64,000 nucleotides of DNA from Muscardinus avellanarius (GCA_963383645.1 OY726574.1:56057477-56121476); one strand, 5' to 3'. Numbered from the stretch's first letter, positions 45,232 to 56,567 are shown. The notes: a model not told the origin generated them from the letters alone. Translations and numbers: made by a program.

Positions 45232-46745
45232 ATTTTTAAACAACGTTTATTAGTACATTATATATCATAGTAAAGCTCAATGTGCTAGAAACATACATGC
45301 ACTCAGCTCTTGGTGTATTTCCCTTCACATTCTGCCTCAGTCCTCTCTCTTTTCTCCCCAGACATGCCAGTGAAACTAATAGGAATACATTTTTATTGCC
45401 AAGGCATTATTGGAACTGCTTTCTTTCTCAGTGCTCCTCTCCCTGGGCCTTCAAATCCCCTTCCACATTTCCACATGTCTAGCTCCATCCTTATGCAAAG
45501 ACTTTTGTGTTTCCTATTTTCTAACTGCCACGTATGACATAAAACATATAACTTTTCACTTCCTGAGACAAGCAGATCATTTTTAGCATAATATTCTCTA
45601 GTTCTATCCATTTTCCTGAAAATGGCATAGTTTTGGTCTTTTTTATGACAGAGTAGATTTACATCTCAGGTATATACCATACTTTTTTATCCATTCATTT
45701 TTTGACAGATACTTGCATTGATTCCATAATTCAGCTATTGTGAATTTTGTTATAATGAACATGTGTCATACATGTTCATACGTGTATAATTACAGAATTA
45801 TAACTTCAATTCTTTTGGCAAGATACCAAGGAGTGGTATAGCTGGTTCATGTGGTCGTTCCATGTCTAGTTTTTTGAGGAACCCCTATACTGATCTCCAC
45901 AGTCATCAACTTCACCACAGTGTATGAGTTCCTATTTCCCCACATCCTCATCAGCATTTATTATTGCTCGTATTCTTGATGACTGTCATTCTAACTGGAA
46001 ATAGAATCTCAGGGTAGTTTTGATTTGCATTTCCTTAACTGATAATGATGCTGAACATTTTTTTCATGTAGTTACTGGCCAGTTGTATTTCTTCTCTTGA
46101 GAAGTGTATATTCAGTTCAATTGCTTATTTTTATTGGGTTGTGATTTTTAGTATTAACTTTTTTGAGTCTATATATTCTATATACTAGTCTTCTATCAGA
46201 GGAGTAGCTGGAAAAGGTTTGCTCCCTTTCTGCAGGCTCCTTCTTTTCAGGATTTTACTATTTTGCTATTATATATATATATGTTTTATTTTTTGGTGGT
46301 ACTGGGGATGGAACCCAGAGGCTTTCTACTTCCGGGCTATACTCCCAGACCCATTTTATATTTTATTTGGAAACAGGGTCTCACTAAGTTGCTGAGAACC
46401 TCACTAAGTAGCTGGGACTGGCTTCAAACCTGCGCGATCCTCCTGTCTCAGCCTCCCAAGCATGGGGATTACAAGCGTACGCCACCACGCCCGGCTTTAT
46501 ACATAATATTTTTAATCTGATTCCATCGCATTTATTGATTGTTGCTTTTATTTCCTGAGCTTTGGGGGCTTATTTAAAAAGTCTCAGTCAGTGCCTATAT
46601 GTCGCAGAGTTGGTCCTATGTTTTCTTCTAGTGATTGCAAAGTTTCTGGTGTAATTCTGTGATCTATCTTGAGTTGGCTTTTGTGCAGAGTAAATGATAG
46701 AGAACTAATTTTATTCTTTTTATATGAATATCTAGTTGAAATGCA
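45232..46745 (-). mobile_element. LINE-1 3' fragment split by a SINE
   Basis: Reversed L1 3' UTR and the ORF2 C-terminal end: CAACGTTTATTAGTACATTA at the 3' end, then AATATTCTCTAGTTCTATCC, then CCTATTTCCCCACATCCTC, then ATTCAGTTCAATTGCTTATT. After the SINE at 46288-46497 the element resumes with GATTCCATCGCATTTATTG. The coding sequence is broken throughout. Confidence 0.8.
46288..46497 (-). mobile_element. B1-dID SINE intermediate between old and young subtypes
   Basis: It has young-type words (CACTCCCAGACCC-like, ATTTGGAAACAGGG, CCTGCGCGATCC) but keeps the full centre CTAAGTTGCTGAGAACCTC and CTAAGTAGCTGGGACTGG, and the older GGGGATGGAACCCAGAGG. Confidence 0.92.
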
Positions 46746-46749
46746 TGTT

Positions 46750-49020
46750 TTGATTAGAAAACAATAACCGATACTAGTTGTTTATGCCTCTGAAATTCTG
46801 AAAACTTCTCTCCTCTGTGGTCCTCTTGGCTTCCTCTCACCTGGAGTCCCCTGGTAGATCCCTTCTGTGTCTGTTTTCATGAAGGAATGTTTCCAAACTT
46901 TGGTAATTTTTGAGCCCAAATCCTCAAAACAACCCAGTGTCCTATGCGTTGCTGAATCATAGCTAATTAATTTGGTAAAAACAATTTCTGTTCATGGGTG
47001 ACATCCAGCAGTGCTTTCACATGTGACTTTCACCAAAACAAATGTAACTTTGATTGTGGGTTATTTGACACAGTTGAATGCACTGGATCTAGTGGAGAAA
47101 TTAGGAAGCACCGGAGCAGATGAGAGCTGGTATTTGTTTAATAGTTCCCACAGAAAATTACACAGATGATGAAATCAGGCATTTTACCACAGGACGGGTA
47201 TATTCCTGAAAAAGTTTTTCTCTTGCAGAAAATATCTTACTATCATATATATAATTTACTCACTTATCAAGAGCTTCAAAATAATATATTGAAATTGTGA
47301 ATACTTTTGCCCTATGAATATGCATTTGAGAAGAAGAAAGGGTGCTCCAGGATGTAGAGACACTATATTAAAGAAGTGATTAACACAAGAAGAGCCTTGT
47401 GTGTTGAGGGAATGCCTACACTTATTACTGCAGTGCATGTAAAGCAGGTTAATGTTCTGTAGAACAATCTAGTAAACAGAAATTATTCACATCTCAAATG
47501 AACAAAGTTCTACTGATTAACATGTAGCTTCACCAGGTCTGTGGCCTTTAATCAGCACTCTTGGGTCTCCCATTCCTCAGAGTCACAAGTAATCTGCAAC
47601 AATTTTTTTATGGTTACAATAAAAAGGTTAGTTTTATTGTAGTTGGCCTGGTTATTTACCAAGTGCAACAAGAATATCAATGCTAATAGACTCCTTGTGT
47701 TTGCTCTGTAACTTGTAAGGTCACAGAATTAACTTATAGCTAGAAAATTTCTTAATTTTAGTGTGCCTTTCAAACAGCCTTTATTATTCACTCTTCTGTG
47801 CCCTGAGCATAAAAGCAGACACATGGCACCTTTCCGTTAGACCTCACCTACAGTAGCTGTGGATTTTCATGAATTTCTATCTTTCTTGTGTCCATAACTT
47901 TCTCTGTAGTTCCTAACTTCCCAGCAAAAGCCTCCCAATGCCATTTCTAGACTAGGAACCTATATGCCAATTGCAAACCATTGTTTCTTAGAAAGATTTC
48001 ATAGGTCTCACACATCAAAGCAACTTATTTTTCTTACTAAGGGGCTTGTCATAGCTTATTAAATGATGACAATTCTCAAATATCCTCTAGATATGACCTC
48101 AATTGAACAATTAATTTGTCCAATTATATCCCGGTTAAAAGGAGAACAGGACTCTTATATTACCTATGAAAATAATGTGTTACATAAAAACTAAGGTAAC
48201 TAAATAAAGGCATTTATTTCTGAAGTCAAAGGAGGTGGGTCAATGAAAGTTTGATCTCATAAAAATTTGTTTCTTTTTATTTTATAAGAATAAAATCTAG
48301 TAATTTAAAATTTAAAGATACTTTAAGAGAATACAACAAGGTTTCCTCAGGTATGCATAATAATAAATCATTAAAAATAATAGTACTATTTTGAACAAAT
48401 AACAACACTTTTTCTATCAGTAGTTCATTTATTTCTGTTTGATTATTTGTTCTCACCAACCATGTGTCAGAAGATACTTCATTACGCACATCAACTTCAG
48501 GACCATGAGGAGCCCTGGAATCTCAGCTGGATACACTAGACCATCAGCCTTGAGACCATCAGGCTTAAATTAGGTCAGCCTGGAGACTGGTATTCAAGAC
48601 AATCCTTACATGATTGAATAGTTAAGAATAGTTTGAATGGCCATTTCTATCAGCTTCTGAGATTGTACGTCTTGTTGGAAATGAAAAGCCCAGTGTAGCA
48701 TGGAGGGCAAGTCTCTAGGCAGGCACCAGAGGGAAGTTCCTTTTTAGTGATTTATTCCTAAGTATACCTAAAGAAGCCTTTGTTTCTTCTTAAAAAGTCT
48801 CAAACCTTCAAAGTCCCCTATACCTCCAGAGGAAGGTTCTTTATTGATTTGCCACCATCCTAAGTGGTTTGACAAGCCTTGCATGACTAAAGTAAATGAG
48901 AGTGTTTCCATAAACTCTTCTGAAACCAAGATTCCTTACCTAGATCTCGCCTATGAGCACGAATCATCCAGGCCCTATGTGCTCCAAGAAAGGAGCTAGA
49001 GCACTTAGAGATGCAAAATG
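46750..49020. other. AT-rich block without recognised features
   Basis: No exon or clear transposon on either strand. Short frames (47256, 48277) are unsupported. Confidence 0.45.
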
Positions 49021-49024
49021 TCTC

Positions 49025-49026
<2 letters not shown>

Positions 49027-49115
<89 letters not shown>
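49027..49115 (+). repeat. (GT)n(GA)n compound microsatellite
   Basis: About 22 GT units pass directly into about 22 GA units. It abuts the tail side of the reversed SINE fragment that follows. The Cys/Val and Arg/Glu repeat frames are artefacts. Confidence 0.97.
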
Positions 49116-49117
<2 letters not shown>

Positions 49118-49213
49118 CAGACAGAGACTTTCTACTTCTAAGCTACACTGCCAGCCTTCTTTTTGTTGTTGTTTTGTTTTGAAACAGGGTCTGGCTAAGG
49201 TGCTGAACTTGGC
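49118..49213 (-). mobile_element. B1-dID SINE fragment
   Basis: TTTCTACTTCTAAGCTACAC and TTTTGAAACAGGGTCTGGC are the reversed ID half and linker. The B1 half is missing. Confidence 0.65.
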
Positions 49214-49295
49214 ATTCTTTGTGTTATTCTTTCTGATACCGGTCTGCATCCTCCTCCTCGCACTGTACTGTTGCATCACAGCCTTTGCCTTTAAA

Positions 49296-49562
49296 TACGG
49301 TCAACTGTGTCCTTTGGTTCTGCATCCACGAGTTCCACCAACTACAGATTGAAATATTCAGGAAACACGTGCTAATGTACTGATGATGATATACTGACAT
49401 TTTTCTAAATATAATTATTTACATGGTATCAGGCATTATAAGTGATATAGAATTAATTAAAGTATATAGTGTGAGGAGTGCAGGTTTAGTACAAATCCTA
49501 TGTCATTTTATATAGGGACTTCAACATGCTGAGTGTTAGTATCCTTGGAGGTCCTGAAGCCA
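49296..49562 (+). mobile_element. Tigger-type mariner element remnant, non-autonomous
   Basis: GGTCAACTGTGTCCTTTGG, TTCTGCATCCACGAGTTCC, AACTACAGATTGAAATATTC and, later, TTATATAGGGACTTCAACATG and CTTGGAGGTCCTGAAGCC occur in the order of Tigger3/4-type MITEs as I recall them. The terminal inverted repeat is incomplete. Confidence 0.7.
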
Positions 49563-49564
49563 AA

Positions 49565-49805
49565 AATATTACATGATTCCATTTATATGCAGAGGCGAAA
49601 ATTAATCTATGATAGAAATCAGCACTGCAGTACCCTGTATTGTCCCTCATAAAGGACATATGAAATTTTAAAACTATGAAATGAATATAAATTATTATAG
49701 ACTCGATAATATGATTGTACTTATGTCATCAAACCACTTACGGTAGATATGCACATTCAGCAAATGTCATGATATCTGTACGTTATCCTCTGCAAACTTT
49801 AAAAT
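49565..49805 (+). mobile_element. L1M 3' end remnant
   Basis: ATTACATGATTCCATTTATATG and CATCAAACCACTTACGG with ATATGCACATTCAGC resemble the 3' UTR of old L1M elements. Ends are approximate. Confidence 0.45.
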
Positions 49806-49872
49806 AGCTTGAGCAGGGAGTAAGTGATACATACAGAGAATGGGGCAGAGCAAGCATGGCCAAATGTTAATA

Positions 49873-50070
49873 GTCAGCAGGGCGTGGTGGTTCGTGCCTA
49901 TATCCTAGTACTTGGGAGGCTGAAACAGAAACATTGCAGGTTCACGACCAGCCTTAGCAGATTAATGAGACTGTCAGCAACCCAACAAGACCCCGTTTCA
50001 AAATAAAAATAAAAGTGGTTAGGAGTGTATCTCAGGAATAGAATGGTCCTGGTCCCCAATACCAAAAGAA
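49873..50070 (+). mobile_element. B1-dID SINE
   Basis: CAGGGCGTGGTGGTTCGTG to CCCCAATACC with an A-rich tail. AATAGTCA and AACAGTCA flank it (an imperfect duplication). Confidence 0.87.
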
Positions 50071-50198
50071 AATTTTAACAGTCAATCTTAGATTGCTAAC
50101 CTGTATGTGAGATTTTCATTGCACAATCATTTCAACATTCTTATAGATTTAAAAGCATCAAAATAATAAATATTTTTAAACTACAATAAATAAATTCT

Positions 50199-50401
50199 TT
50201 TTTTATTTTTATTTTTTGGTGGTACTGGGGTTCCTGGAAGCCCTTCTACCTCTGGGCTACACTCCCAGACCTATTTTTACATTTTTATTTGGAAACAGGG
50301 TCTCCTAAGCCAGCACGCGCGGCTGGCTTCTAACCTGCGCGATCCTCCTGTCTCTGCCTCCCAAGCGCGGGGATTACAAGCGTGCGCCACCACGCCCGGC
50401 T
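50199..50401 (-). mobile_element. Young-subtype B1-dID SINE with 15-bp target duplication
   Basis: Reversed element with a TTTTTA-rich tail, GTGGTACTGGGGTTCCTGG and CACCACGCCCGGCT. The flanks CAATAAATAAATTCT (50184-50198) and CAATAAGTAAATTCT (50402-50416) differ by one base. It is one of the least diverged copies in the window. Confidence 0.95.
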
Positions 50402-50507
50402 CAATAAGTAAATTCTGATGGACATTTAAAACAATTATTCTTAAATCTAAATTATAACACATTTCATGTGTAACTCTTATAACTGAATATTTTGTTTTTG
50501 TTTGCTT

Positions 50508-50703
50508 TTTATGATACTGGTAATTGGATCCAGGGCCATTCTACTTAGGAGCTACACCACCAAACTTATTTTATAATTTGAAACAGGGTCTCACTTTGTT
50601 GTGGAGTGCTTCACTAAGTAAGCTGAGGCTAGCCTCAAACATGTGATCCTCCTGTCTCAGCCTCCCAAGTACTGGGATTACAAGCATACGCCACCACACC
50701 AGC
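50508..50703 (-). mobile_element. B1-dID SINE, older type
   Basis: Reversed dimer from ATGATACTGGTAATTGGATC to GCCACCACACCAGC with the full central segment. Confidence 0.87.
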
Positions 50704-50994
50704 TCACATCTGAATATTTTGATGCTTCCAATGCATTGTTCTTATTATGGACACAAATGTTACTGTTTTTCATCAAGAGAATTTTCATTATCAAAATAAT
50801 CTATAAATAATTTTAGGAACAAGTTTCAAAATAAATGAAAATAAAACTCTAGCACATTGCTTTAAAATTTTAATCTAAATTCAAAGATAGAATTAAACTG
50901 TAACAGTCTGTGTTCAGACTGTTATAAACTCAGCAAGATTATTTGACATAGAACATATTTTCCGCTAAGGAAAAAATGATTTGACAAAATAAAA

Positions 50995-51080
50995 GGCCCA
51001 GAGATAGAACTCAATGGTAGGAACACAGGTTTCTCTTCAACTAGGCAGCATCTTTCAATCCCCAAACCCCCAAAACCAAA
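50995..51080 (+). mobile_element. Possible ID-like SINE monomer
   Basis: GGCCCAGAGATAGAACTCAATG and CAATCCCCAAACCCCC (two separate motifs) resemble a diverged tRNA-like half. Confidence 0.35.
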
Positions 51081-51089
51081 GTAGTATCT

Positions 51090-51605
51090 GGCGGTTTGCT
51101 TTTATTATCTAAAATGGCCCGTAATTACAGTGAGGTGGATAATCTTACATCTGAGGTACTGCAAATATATTTTGCTCTTAGCAGAAAGTTTAAGGAACAG
51201 CACCCTCCCCGGCTTCTTAGAAGAACTGTCTGCAACCTTTGGTCATAAAACCATCGGAAGAGAAGAACATTCAATGCTTCTGATGGTTCTCTCATTGCTG
51301 TTCCAAACCACGTTTAAAGAGCAAAATAGTTGTTACAATGAAAAATAATCCAGAAATTTATTATGAATGAAGCTTAAAATTCAACTTAGAAGCAAGAATC
51401 ATAATTGAGGGGTGTTTCGGTATTATTACACTATTTAGATTTTCTGATAGATGATAAATAACATTTTTAATTGAAATTTCTTCCAATCCTGTATAGTACT
51501 GAAAAAGAAAAATCTTCTTCCTGTGATAAGTTGAATATTCCAAAAGCTGTCTCACAAAATCCTCGGTGAATTTTCATCTCCAGTCATCATCATCAACCCT
51601 CTTAC
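51090..51605. other. Stretch without recognised features
   Basis: No supported exon or repeat. The 72-codon frame at 51130-51348 is unrecognised. Confidence 0.45.
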
Positions 51606-51609
51606 TAAA

Positions 51610-51778
51610 GCCAGTTGTGCTGGCTTCTGCCTGTGATCCAAGACTTAGAGGCTAATACAGAACTGCAGGTTCAAGGCCAACCTCAGCAACTTAACAAGAC
51701 CATGATTCAAAATAAAAGTAATAATAAGATATTTCTGGCTGTGTAGCTCAGAGGTAGATTGACCCCCTGGGCTTAACC

Positions 51779-51782
<4 letters not shown>
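51610..51782 (+). mobile_element. B1-dID SINE
   Basis: TTGTGCTGGCTTCTGCCTG, TTCAAGGCCAACCTCAGC and GTGTAGCTCAGAGGTAGATTG mark the dimer. An (AAT)n tract forms its tail. Confidence 0.82.

Positions 51783-51829
<47 letters not shown>
51783..51829 (+). repeat. (AAT)n microsatellite at a SINE tail
   Basis: About 15 AAT units. The minus-strand poly-Leu frame is an artefact. Confidence 0.95.
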
Positions 51830-51839
51830 CAATTATACC

Positions 51840-52917
51840 CACTATAGTAGCAGAAGTATAGAGTTCAAGCTTCTCCTCTTCTATTCTTTTACTCTGGACA
51901 GAAGATATCAAGCTTTAAAGGGCATCAAGGGAGAAAAAACGAGACTCTTAAGAAAAGAAGAAACACATCAAAAGCATAATAAACAAATAGAATTAGCTTG
52001 AGAAACATTCCATGCATAAGATAAATTGAAAAGTAAAATGTAAAATAAATTGAATTCATTTGATGAATTTGTTCCCAGTAAATTGGCAGCATTACAGAAA
52101 GCAATAAAAGAACATTTCGAGATCATGGTTTAGTTTAGAGGCAAAACACAGAAACACTGGCCTTTTTTTGTTTCATTACTGTACACTCAATAAAATAATT
52201 ATATACATCTTCATTAATTAAGAAACCATACTTGTGTTTTTATGTTAACTATCAATACACACGGAGGGCAAAATTTAAAGTTTTGGAGACAGCCAAAGAG
52301 CACTTATATTTCTTTTTCTCCATGCTTAAGCATGGGGATCTTAATTCAGAATGACTTTTAAAATATCCTATATCCTAACACTACTTTGAAGTCAGCTACT
52401 GGCATGGTAAAGAATCAATGAGGTGAACAATGGCTTGTGATATTTTAAAGCACAGAAATTTTATTTACATAGGAGTTTTGAAGCAAAAGCAGTAATTCTG
52501 AAAGAGACTAAGGCAAATTATGCCCAATGTCTCTAATTACTATCTTTACTATATATACATATCTTATATTCATATATATGTGAATATATATTGTTTTGAT
52601 ACTATATACATTAATATATGTTTTGTTATTACCTTCTTGAATATGTATTCTCTGTTATTATTTAAATCTAACTAGAAAATCCCACGGTGGAAAGAGAAAA
52701 TTTATAATTTAAAAATGGTTTTCAGGCCATTAAGTCCTAAATGTGATCCCTGGTTCATTCTGTAACAATAGATCTGAAGTATCAGAACTATATGGCATTG
52801 TACCTTTTAAATAGAAGTCATCTTAATTAGTTTAGTTAAAGAAGGATATTACTAACTCAAAAAAGGAATGAAGGCCTGAAAGCAAAATTTATGAAAAGAA
52901 ATGACAAGCATATTAAA
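51840..52917. other. AT-rich stretch without recognised features
   Basis: No gene or clear repeat. TATATA-rich patch at about 52550-52620. Confidence 0.5.
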
Positions 52918-52930
52918 AATGTAAAGCATA

Positions 52931-53133
52931 GCTAGGCATGGTGGTGCATGCTCGTAATCCCAGTACTTGGGAGGCTGAGATAGGGGGTTCACAAGTTCTT
53001 GGCCAGCCTCAGCTACTTAGTTAGGCTCTCTGCAACTTAGTGAGACCTTATTTCAAAAAAAAGAATAAATATAAGGCTGGGAGTGTAGCTCGGATGTAGA
53101 ATCCCCAGTACCGCAAAAAATAAAAGAAAATAA
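52931..53133 (+). mobile_element. B1-dID SINE with imperfect 13-bp target duplication
   Basis: GCTAGGCATGGTGGTGCATG to CCCCAGTACCGC with an A-rich tail. AATGTAAAGCATA (52918-52930) and AATGCAAAACATA (53134-53146) flank it. Confidence 0.93.
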
Positions 53134-53149
53134 AATGCAAAACATAATG

Positions 53150-53820
53150 CACCTAATAATTTCAAAGTTAAATTTATGTGGAGTAGCTAAGCAGTATTAA
53201 TTTTTAAAAGACTCCATAGTAATGCTTGCAATGGTCTAATGTTATTAATACTGTTAAATAAATTCTATCAGAACTGTTAAAAGCAATAGATGCACTTACT
53301 CAAAAATAGTCATAACCCACTAAGAAATTTTCACATGAGAATCACTGTGCAAATTGAATGTCATGCAATTATACTTGAAAAAACAAAACACATGTTTTAC
53401 GTAGAAAATAAATGCCAAAGTGATATATGGCCTATTTCTTCAAATAAAAAAGGATTTTTCCCTCCCCCTGAAATATTATAATAGTACAAAAACATAAAAG
53501 TCTAGAGTTTAAGACCCTGTCGACATTAAAACAATTCTTCTTTTATTTTCCTTAAAATATCTAACACTCACTATTTTCAGTTTTCCATCCCAGGCAATAA
53601 TAAACATGCTACACAAATGAGTGAGATTGAACACTAAATTAAGGTTTGATATACTGCCACCTGGTGATGAGTTTAAGAAAGTTCAAGTCTTTTGGGAAAG
53701 GTATACATGTACAACGGAGAGTTCAAGACCACGTTTACCTGAATATTGGTCAAGAAATTACTCATTTATCCTGATGGAAACTACGCCTGTTAAATGTGGA
53801 ATCGAGTCATATTTGGTACT
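53150..53820. other. Stretch without recognised features
   Basis: The 92-codon frame at 53621-53899 runs into a MIR and matches no family I know. Confidence 0.5.
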
Positions 53821-53824
53821 TAAA

Positions 53825-53950
53825 TGTCTCCTCCACTCACAATATGACCTTGGGAAAGTTACTTTATATATTTATAAAAACCTGTTTATTTCTCTATAAA
53901 GTGTAAGGATACATATATTTACCTCAAAGGGACATTTTAAGAAATGAATA
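53825..53950 (+). mobile_element. MIR element
   Basis: ATATGACCTTGGGAAAGTTAC, TTTCTCTATAAAGTGTAAGG and TTTACCTCAAAGGGACATTT (separate motifs) follow the MIR core in order. Confidence 0.65.
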
Positions 53951-54155
53951 TATGTTGGTCATAGTATATTGTAAGCCCCATTAGTAGTTTTACAATTATT
54001 TTGAAAAGTCATTTTGACAGTGATTTTATAACCAGGGTCAATTATATTTTCTCTAAAATACTGCTGAAGGTATGCCTACTCCTTCAACAAAAGAGCAGAT
54101 AACTTATATTAGAAGAAATGACATTTATAGATACTGCTTGAAAGTGTAAAGATCA

Positions 54156-54367
54156 AAGCCAGGGGTGGTGGCGCAGCTTGTAATCCCAGCATTTGGGAGG
54201 CTGTGAGACCGGAGGTTCGCGGTTCGAGGACAGCCTCAGCTAATTAGTGAGGCCTCTGCAACTTAGTGAGACCCGGTTTCAAAATAAAGAATAAAAAATA
54301 GGGCAGGGGATATAGCTCGGAGGTCAAATGCCCCTGGGTTTCATCCCCAAACCCTCCCCCCAAACAA
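54156..54367 (+). mobile_element. B1-dID SINE, older full-length type
   Basis: CAGGGGTGGTGGCGCAGC to TTTCATCCCC with a C/A-rich tail and an intact centre (TTAGTGAGGCCTC, AACTTAGTGAGACCC). TGTAAAGATCA (54145-54155) and TGTAAAAGATCA (54368-54379) flank it. Confidence 0.93.
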
Positions 54368-54489
54368 TGTAAAAGATCATATGAAAATTCTAGGGTTAGG
54401 TAATATGTATATTATTTAACAGTGCACAATGTATTTCTGAATCAAATTCCTATTTGTATTTTCCATTAGCAGATGTGACATTATCTTAT

Positions 54490-54570
54490 TTCAGGTTTAT
54501 ATACCAACTATACATGTGTAGTGCTTAGCTCATGATAGATGTTCAACAAATATTTGTAGGATCTAGTAGC
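54490..54570 (+). mobile_element. Possible L2 3' end
   Basis: GTGCTTAGCTCATGATAGATG and TTCAACAAATATTTGTAGG resemble the L2 or MIR 3' terminus (two separate motifs). Confidence 0.45.
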
Positions 54571-54836
54571 ATTTTGCCAATATCCTGTGATTAGTTCAAT
54601 TAGCATTAAATCTATATTACTATAATTCAGTAACTGAAAGTCATTATTAAATGCATGAATTAAACAAAATTCCAAATTAATAAAGAACTCAACCATGAAT
54701 ACAGCTAAGTAGATACAAAAACTACAACAGATATCTAAATAAAGAACCAATTTTAATCAGAGAGGCTTAGATAAAGTATAGAGGTAAGCTAGCGATATAA
54801 AACACAAAAGCATTCTAATTTTCCACTAGCAATTTT

Positions 54837-54940
54837 GAAACAGGGTCTCATATTTGCTGAGGCTGCCTTCAAATCTGTGATACTCTCGATTCAGCCTCCC
54901 AAGCGCTAGGATTATAGAAGTATACCACCACGCCTGGCTT
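54837..54940 (-). mobile_element. Truncated B1-half SINE with 12-bp target duplication
   Basis: GAAACAGGGTCTCATATTTGC to CCACCACGCCTGGCTT. ACTAGCAATTTT flanks it at 54825-54836 and 54941-54952, so the copy without the ID half was inserted as such rather than eroded later. Confidence 0.85.
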
Positions 54941-54954
54941 ACTAGCAATTTTTA

Positions 54955-55845
54955 TAGTTCATCTGGCAAAAGTAGGGAAGAAAACAGCACATTTGCATAA
55001 GTTCAATTAATGACTTCTTAAAAATGCACGGATGCAATTAAATCTAAGTGGATTTCCAGTTCTCAAATTGTCCTTCTCTTACAGGAAAACACTACTCAGA
55101 AAAATTTCATTAGAAAATTGTGTATGATTTCTCTACATCTTGTTTTGAAAGAATACTTTAATCTTAGTCAAGATAAGATGCATTTTTGTTATCAAATACA
55201 ACTCTTTTGCATCATCCTGTCTAGCAGTATAGAATAAAGAGGCAAAGGCAAACTGGGCCTAGTACCAAAACAACAACAGCAAAAAAGAAGCAAAAGCACC
55301 CTGAAATCCCCTCTTTTTCTACCATACTTAAGAAAAGACAAATGGCCCTGAGTCAACTGATCTGGCTGTAAATGGATTTTGATAGTGGAGAAGGGACATC
55401 AGACAAGGAGACAGATGAGGAAAAAGTCTAAGATGTCAGTGAAACTCTCACTCTGGCTAGAAAATCTCAAGTAGCTGTCAGCGCACATCTTGAATGATGT
55501 TATTAAAACCTAGCTGGGTCAATAGAAATTGTTTTGAGGTCACAGTGTGGCTCCCAGTTCTGCAATTCTGCTCTTGGACTTGATGTGCCATAAATCGCAC
55601 CTCAGTTGAACTTTACTAATTCTTATATGTCCTATAATATATAGTGCAAAATTGCTCCGGCAGGAGACATGCCAGCAACTGGTGTGATGTGCCTTCCTCA
55701 TGCAGAGGGAGCAGGTGGAGAGTAACCCAGCCTACATGCTACCATACAACTCCAAGTTAGTGAAAGAATCAGCCATGGATACAGCAGGGTCAAATACAAA
55801 TAAAAAAAAATATATAAAAATGACAACAGATCTACAAACTTTTAA
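54955..55845. other. Stretch without recognised features
   Basis: No exon, RNA or transposon identified. Confidence 0.45.
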
Positions 55846-55918
55846 TTTTGTTGGTACTGGGGAGTAAATTCAGAAGAGTTCTACCTCTGAGCTACACCCC
55901 TAGCCTTATTTTTACTTT

Positions 55919-55922
55919 ATTT

Positions 55923-55965
<43 letters not shown>

Positions 55966-55967
55966 TT
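55919..55967 (+). repeat. (TTTA)n microsatellite at a SINE tail
   Basis: About 12 units, forming the reversed tail of the young SINE at 55968. Confidence 0.95.
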
Positions 55968-56143
55968 GGTGGTACTGGGGTTCCTGGAAGCCCTTATACC
56001 TCCGGGCTACACTCCCAGACCTATTTTATTTTTGGAAACAGGGTCTCTTAAGCCAGCACTGCTGGCTTCAAACCTGTGCGATCCTCCTGTCTCCCCTCCC
56101 AAGCGCGGGGATTACTAAGCGTGCACCACCATGCCTGGCTTTT
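55968..56143 (-). mobile_element. Young-subtype B1-dID SINE inserted in an older SINE
   Basis: GGTGGTACTGGGGTTCCTGG to CACCACCATGCCTGGC with the shortened CTCTTAAGCCAGCAC centre. TTTTTACTTTATTTT occurs on both sides (55910 region and 56144 region) and is the likely target duplication. Confidence 0.92.
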
Positions 56144-56429
56144 TACTTTATTTTTTTATTTTTTGAGATTGGGTCTCACTAAGTTGTGGAGGGTCTTATC
56201 AAGTTGCAAGATCCTCCTGCCTCAGCCTCCTAAGGCTGAGGCATACCCCACTGCCCCCTGCTACAAACAAACATTTTTGATCATGTGGGCCAATAATTCA
56301 AATTAGTGATTACTACAATATGGCCAAGTCAGTAGATGATACATATTATGAATAATCATATATATTCTACAGTTGCTATAGAAGTCAAAACATACAAATA
56401 TGTATAGAATATAATTTCTGCTTACGTAT

Positions 56430-56567
56430 GCCCCAAGCCCTATTTTTTAATTTTTTATTTTGAAACAGGGTCTCACTCAGTTGCCAAGGCTGGCTTTGAA
56501 CCTGCAATTATCTTATCTCAGCCTCCCAAGTACTGAGATTACAGGTGAGTTCCACCACTTCTGGCTC
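56430..56567 (-). mobile_element. B1-dID SINE, truncated in the ID half
   Basis: TTTTGAAACAGGGTCTCACTC to TTCCACCACTTCTGGCTCC (two separate motifs). Most of the ID half is missing. Confidence 0.8.

Larger units (their letters stand above)
55849..56250 (-). mobile_element. Older SINE split by a young SINE
   Basis: The reversed ID half at 55849-55910 (TTGGTACTGGGGAGTAAATTC) and the linker/B1 part at about 56150-56250 (GAGATTGGGTCTCACTAAG, CCTGCCTCAGCCTCC) belong to one older element. A young copy with its (TTTA)n tail lies between. Confidence 0.75.

Noticed and set aside
48887..49352. Frames with Cys-Val, Arg-Glu, His-Thr and Ser-Leu repeats
   Set aside because: They are the (GT)n(GA)n microsatellite read on both strands.
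53621..53899. 92-codon plus-strand frame considered as a small gene
   Set aside because: Its last third overlaps a MIR element, and it has no recognisable domain or splice context.
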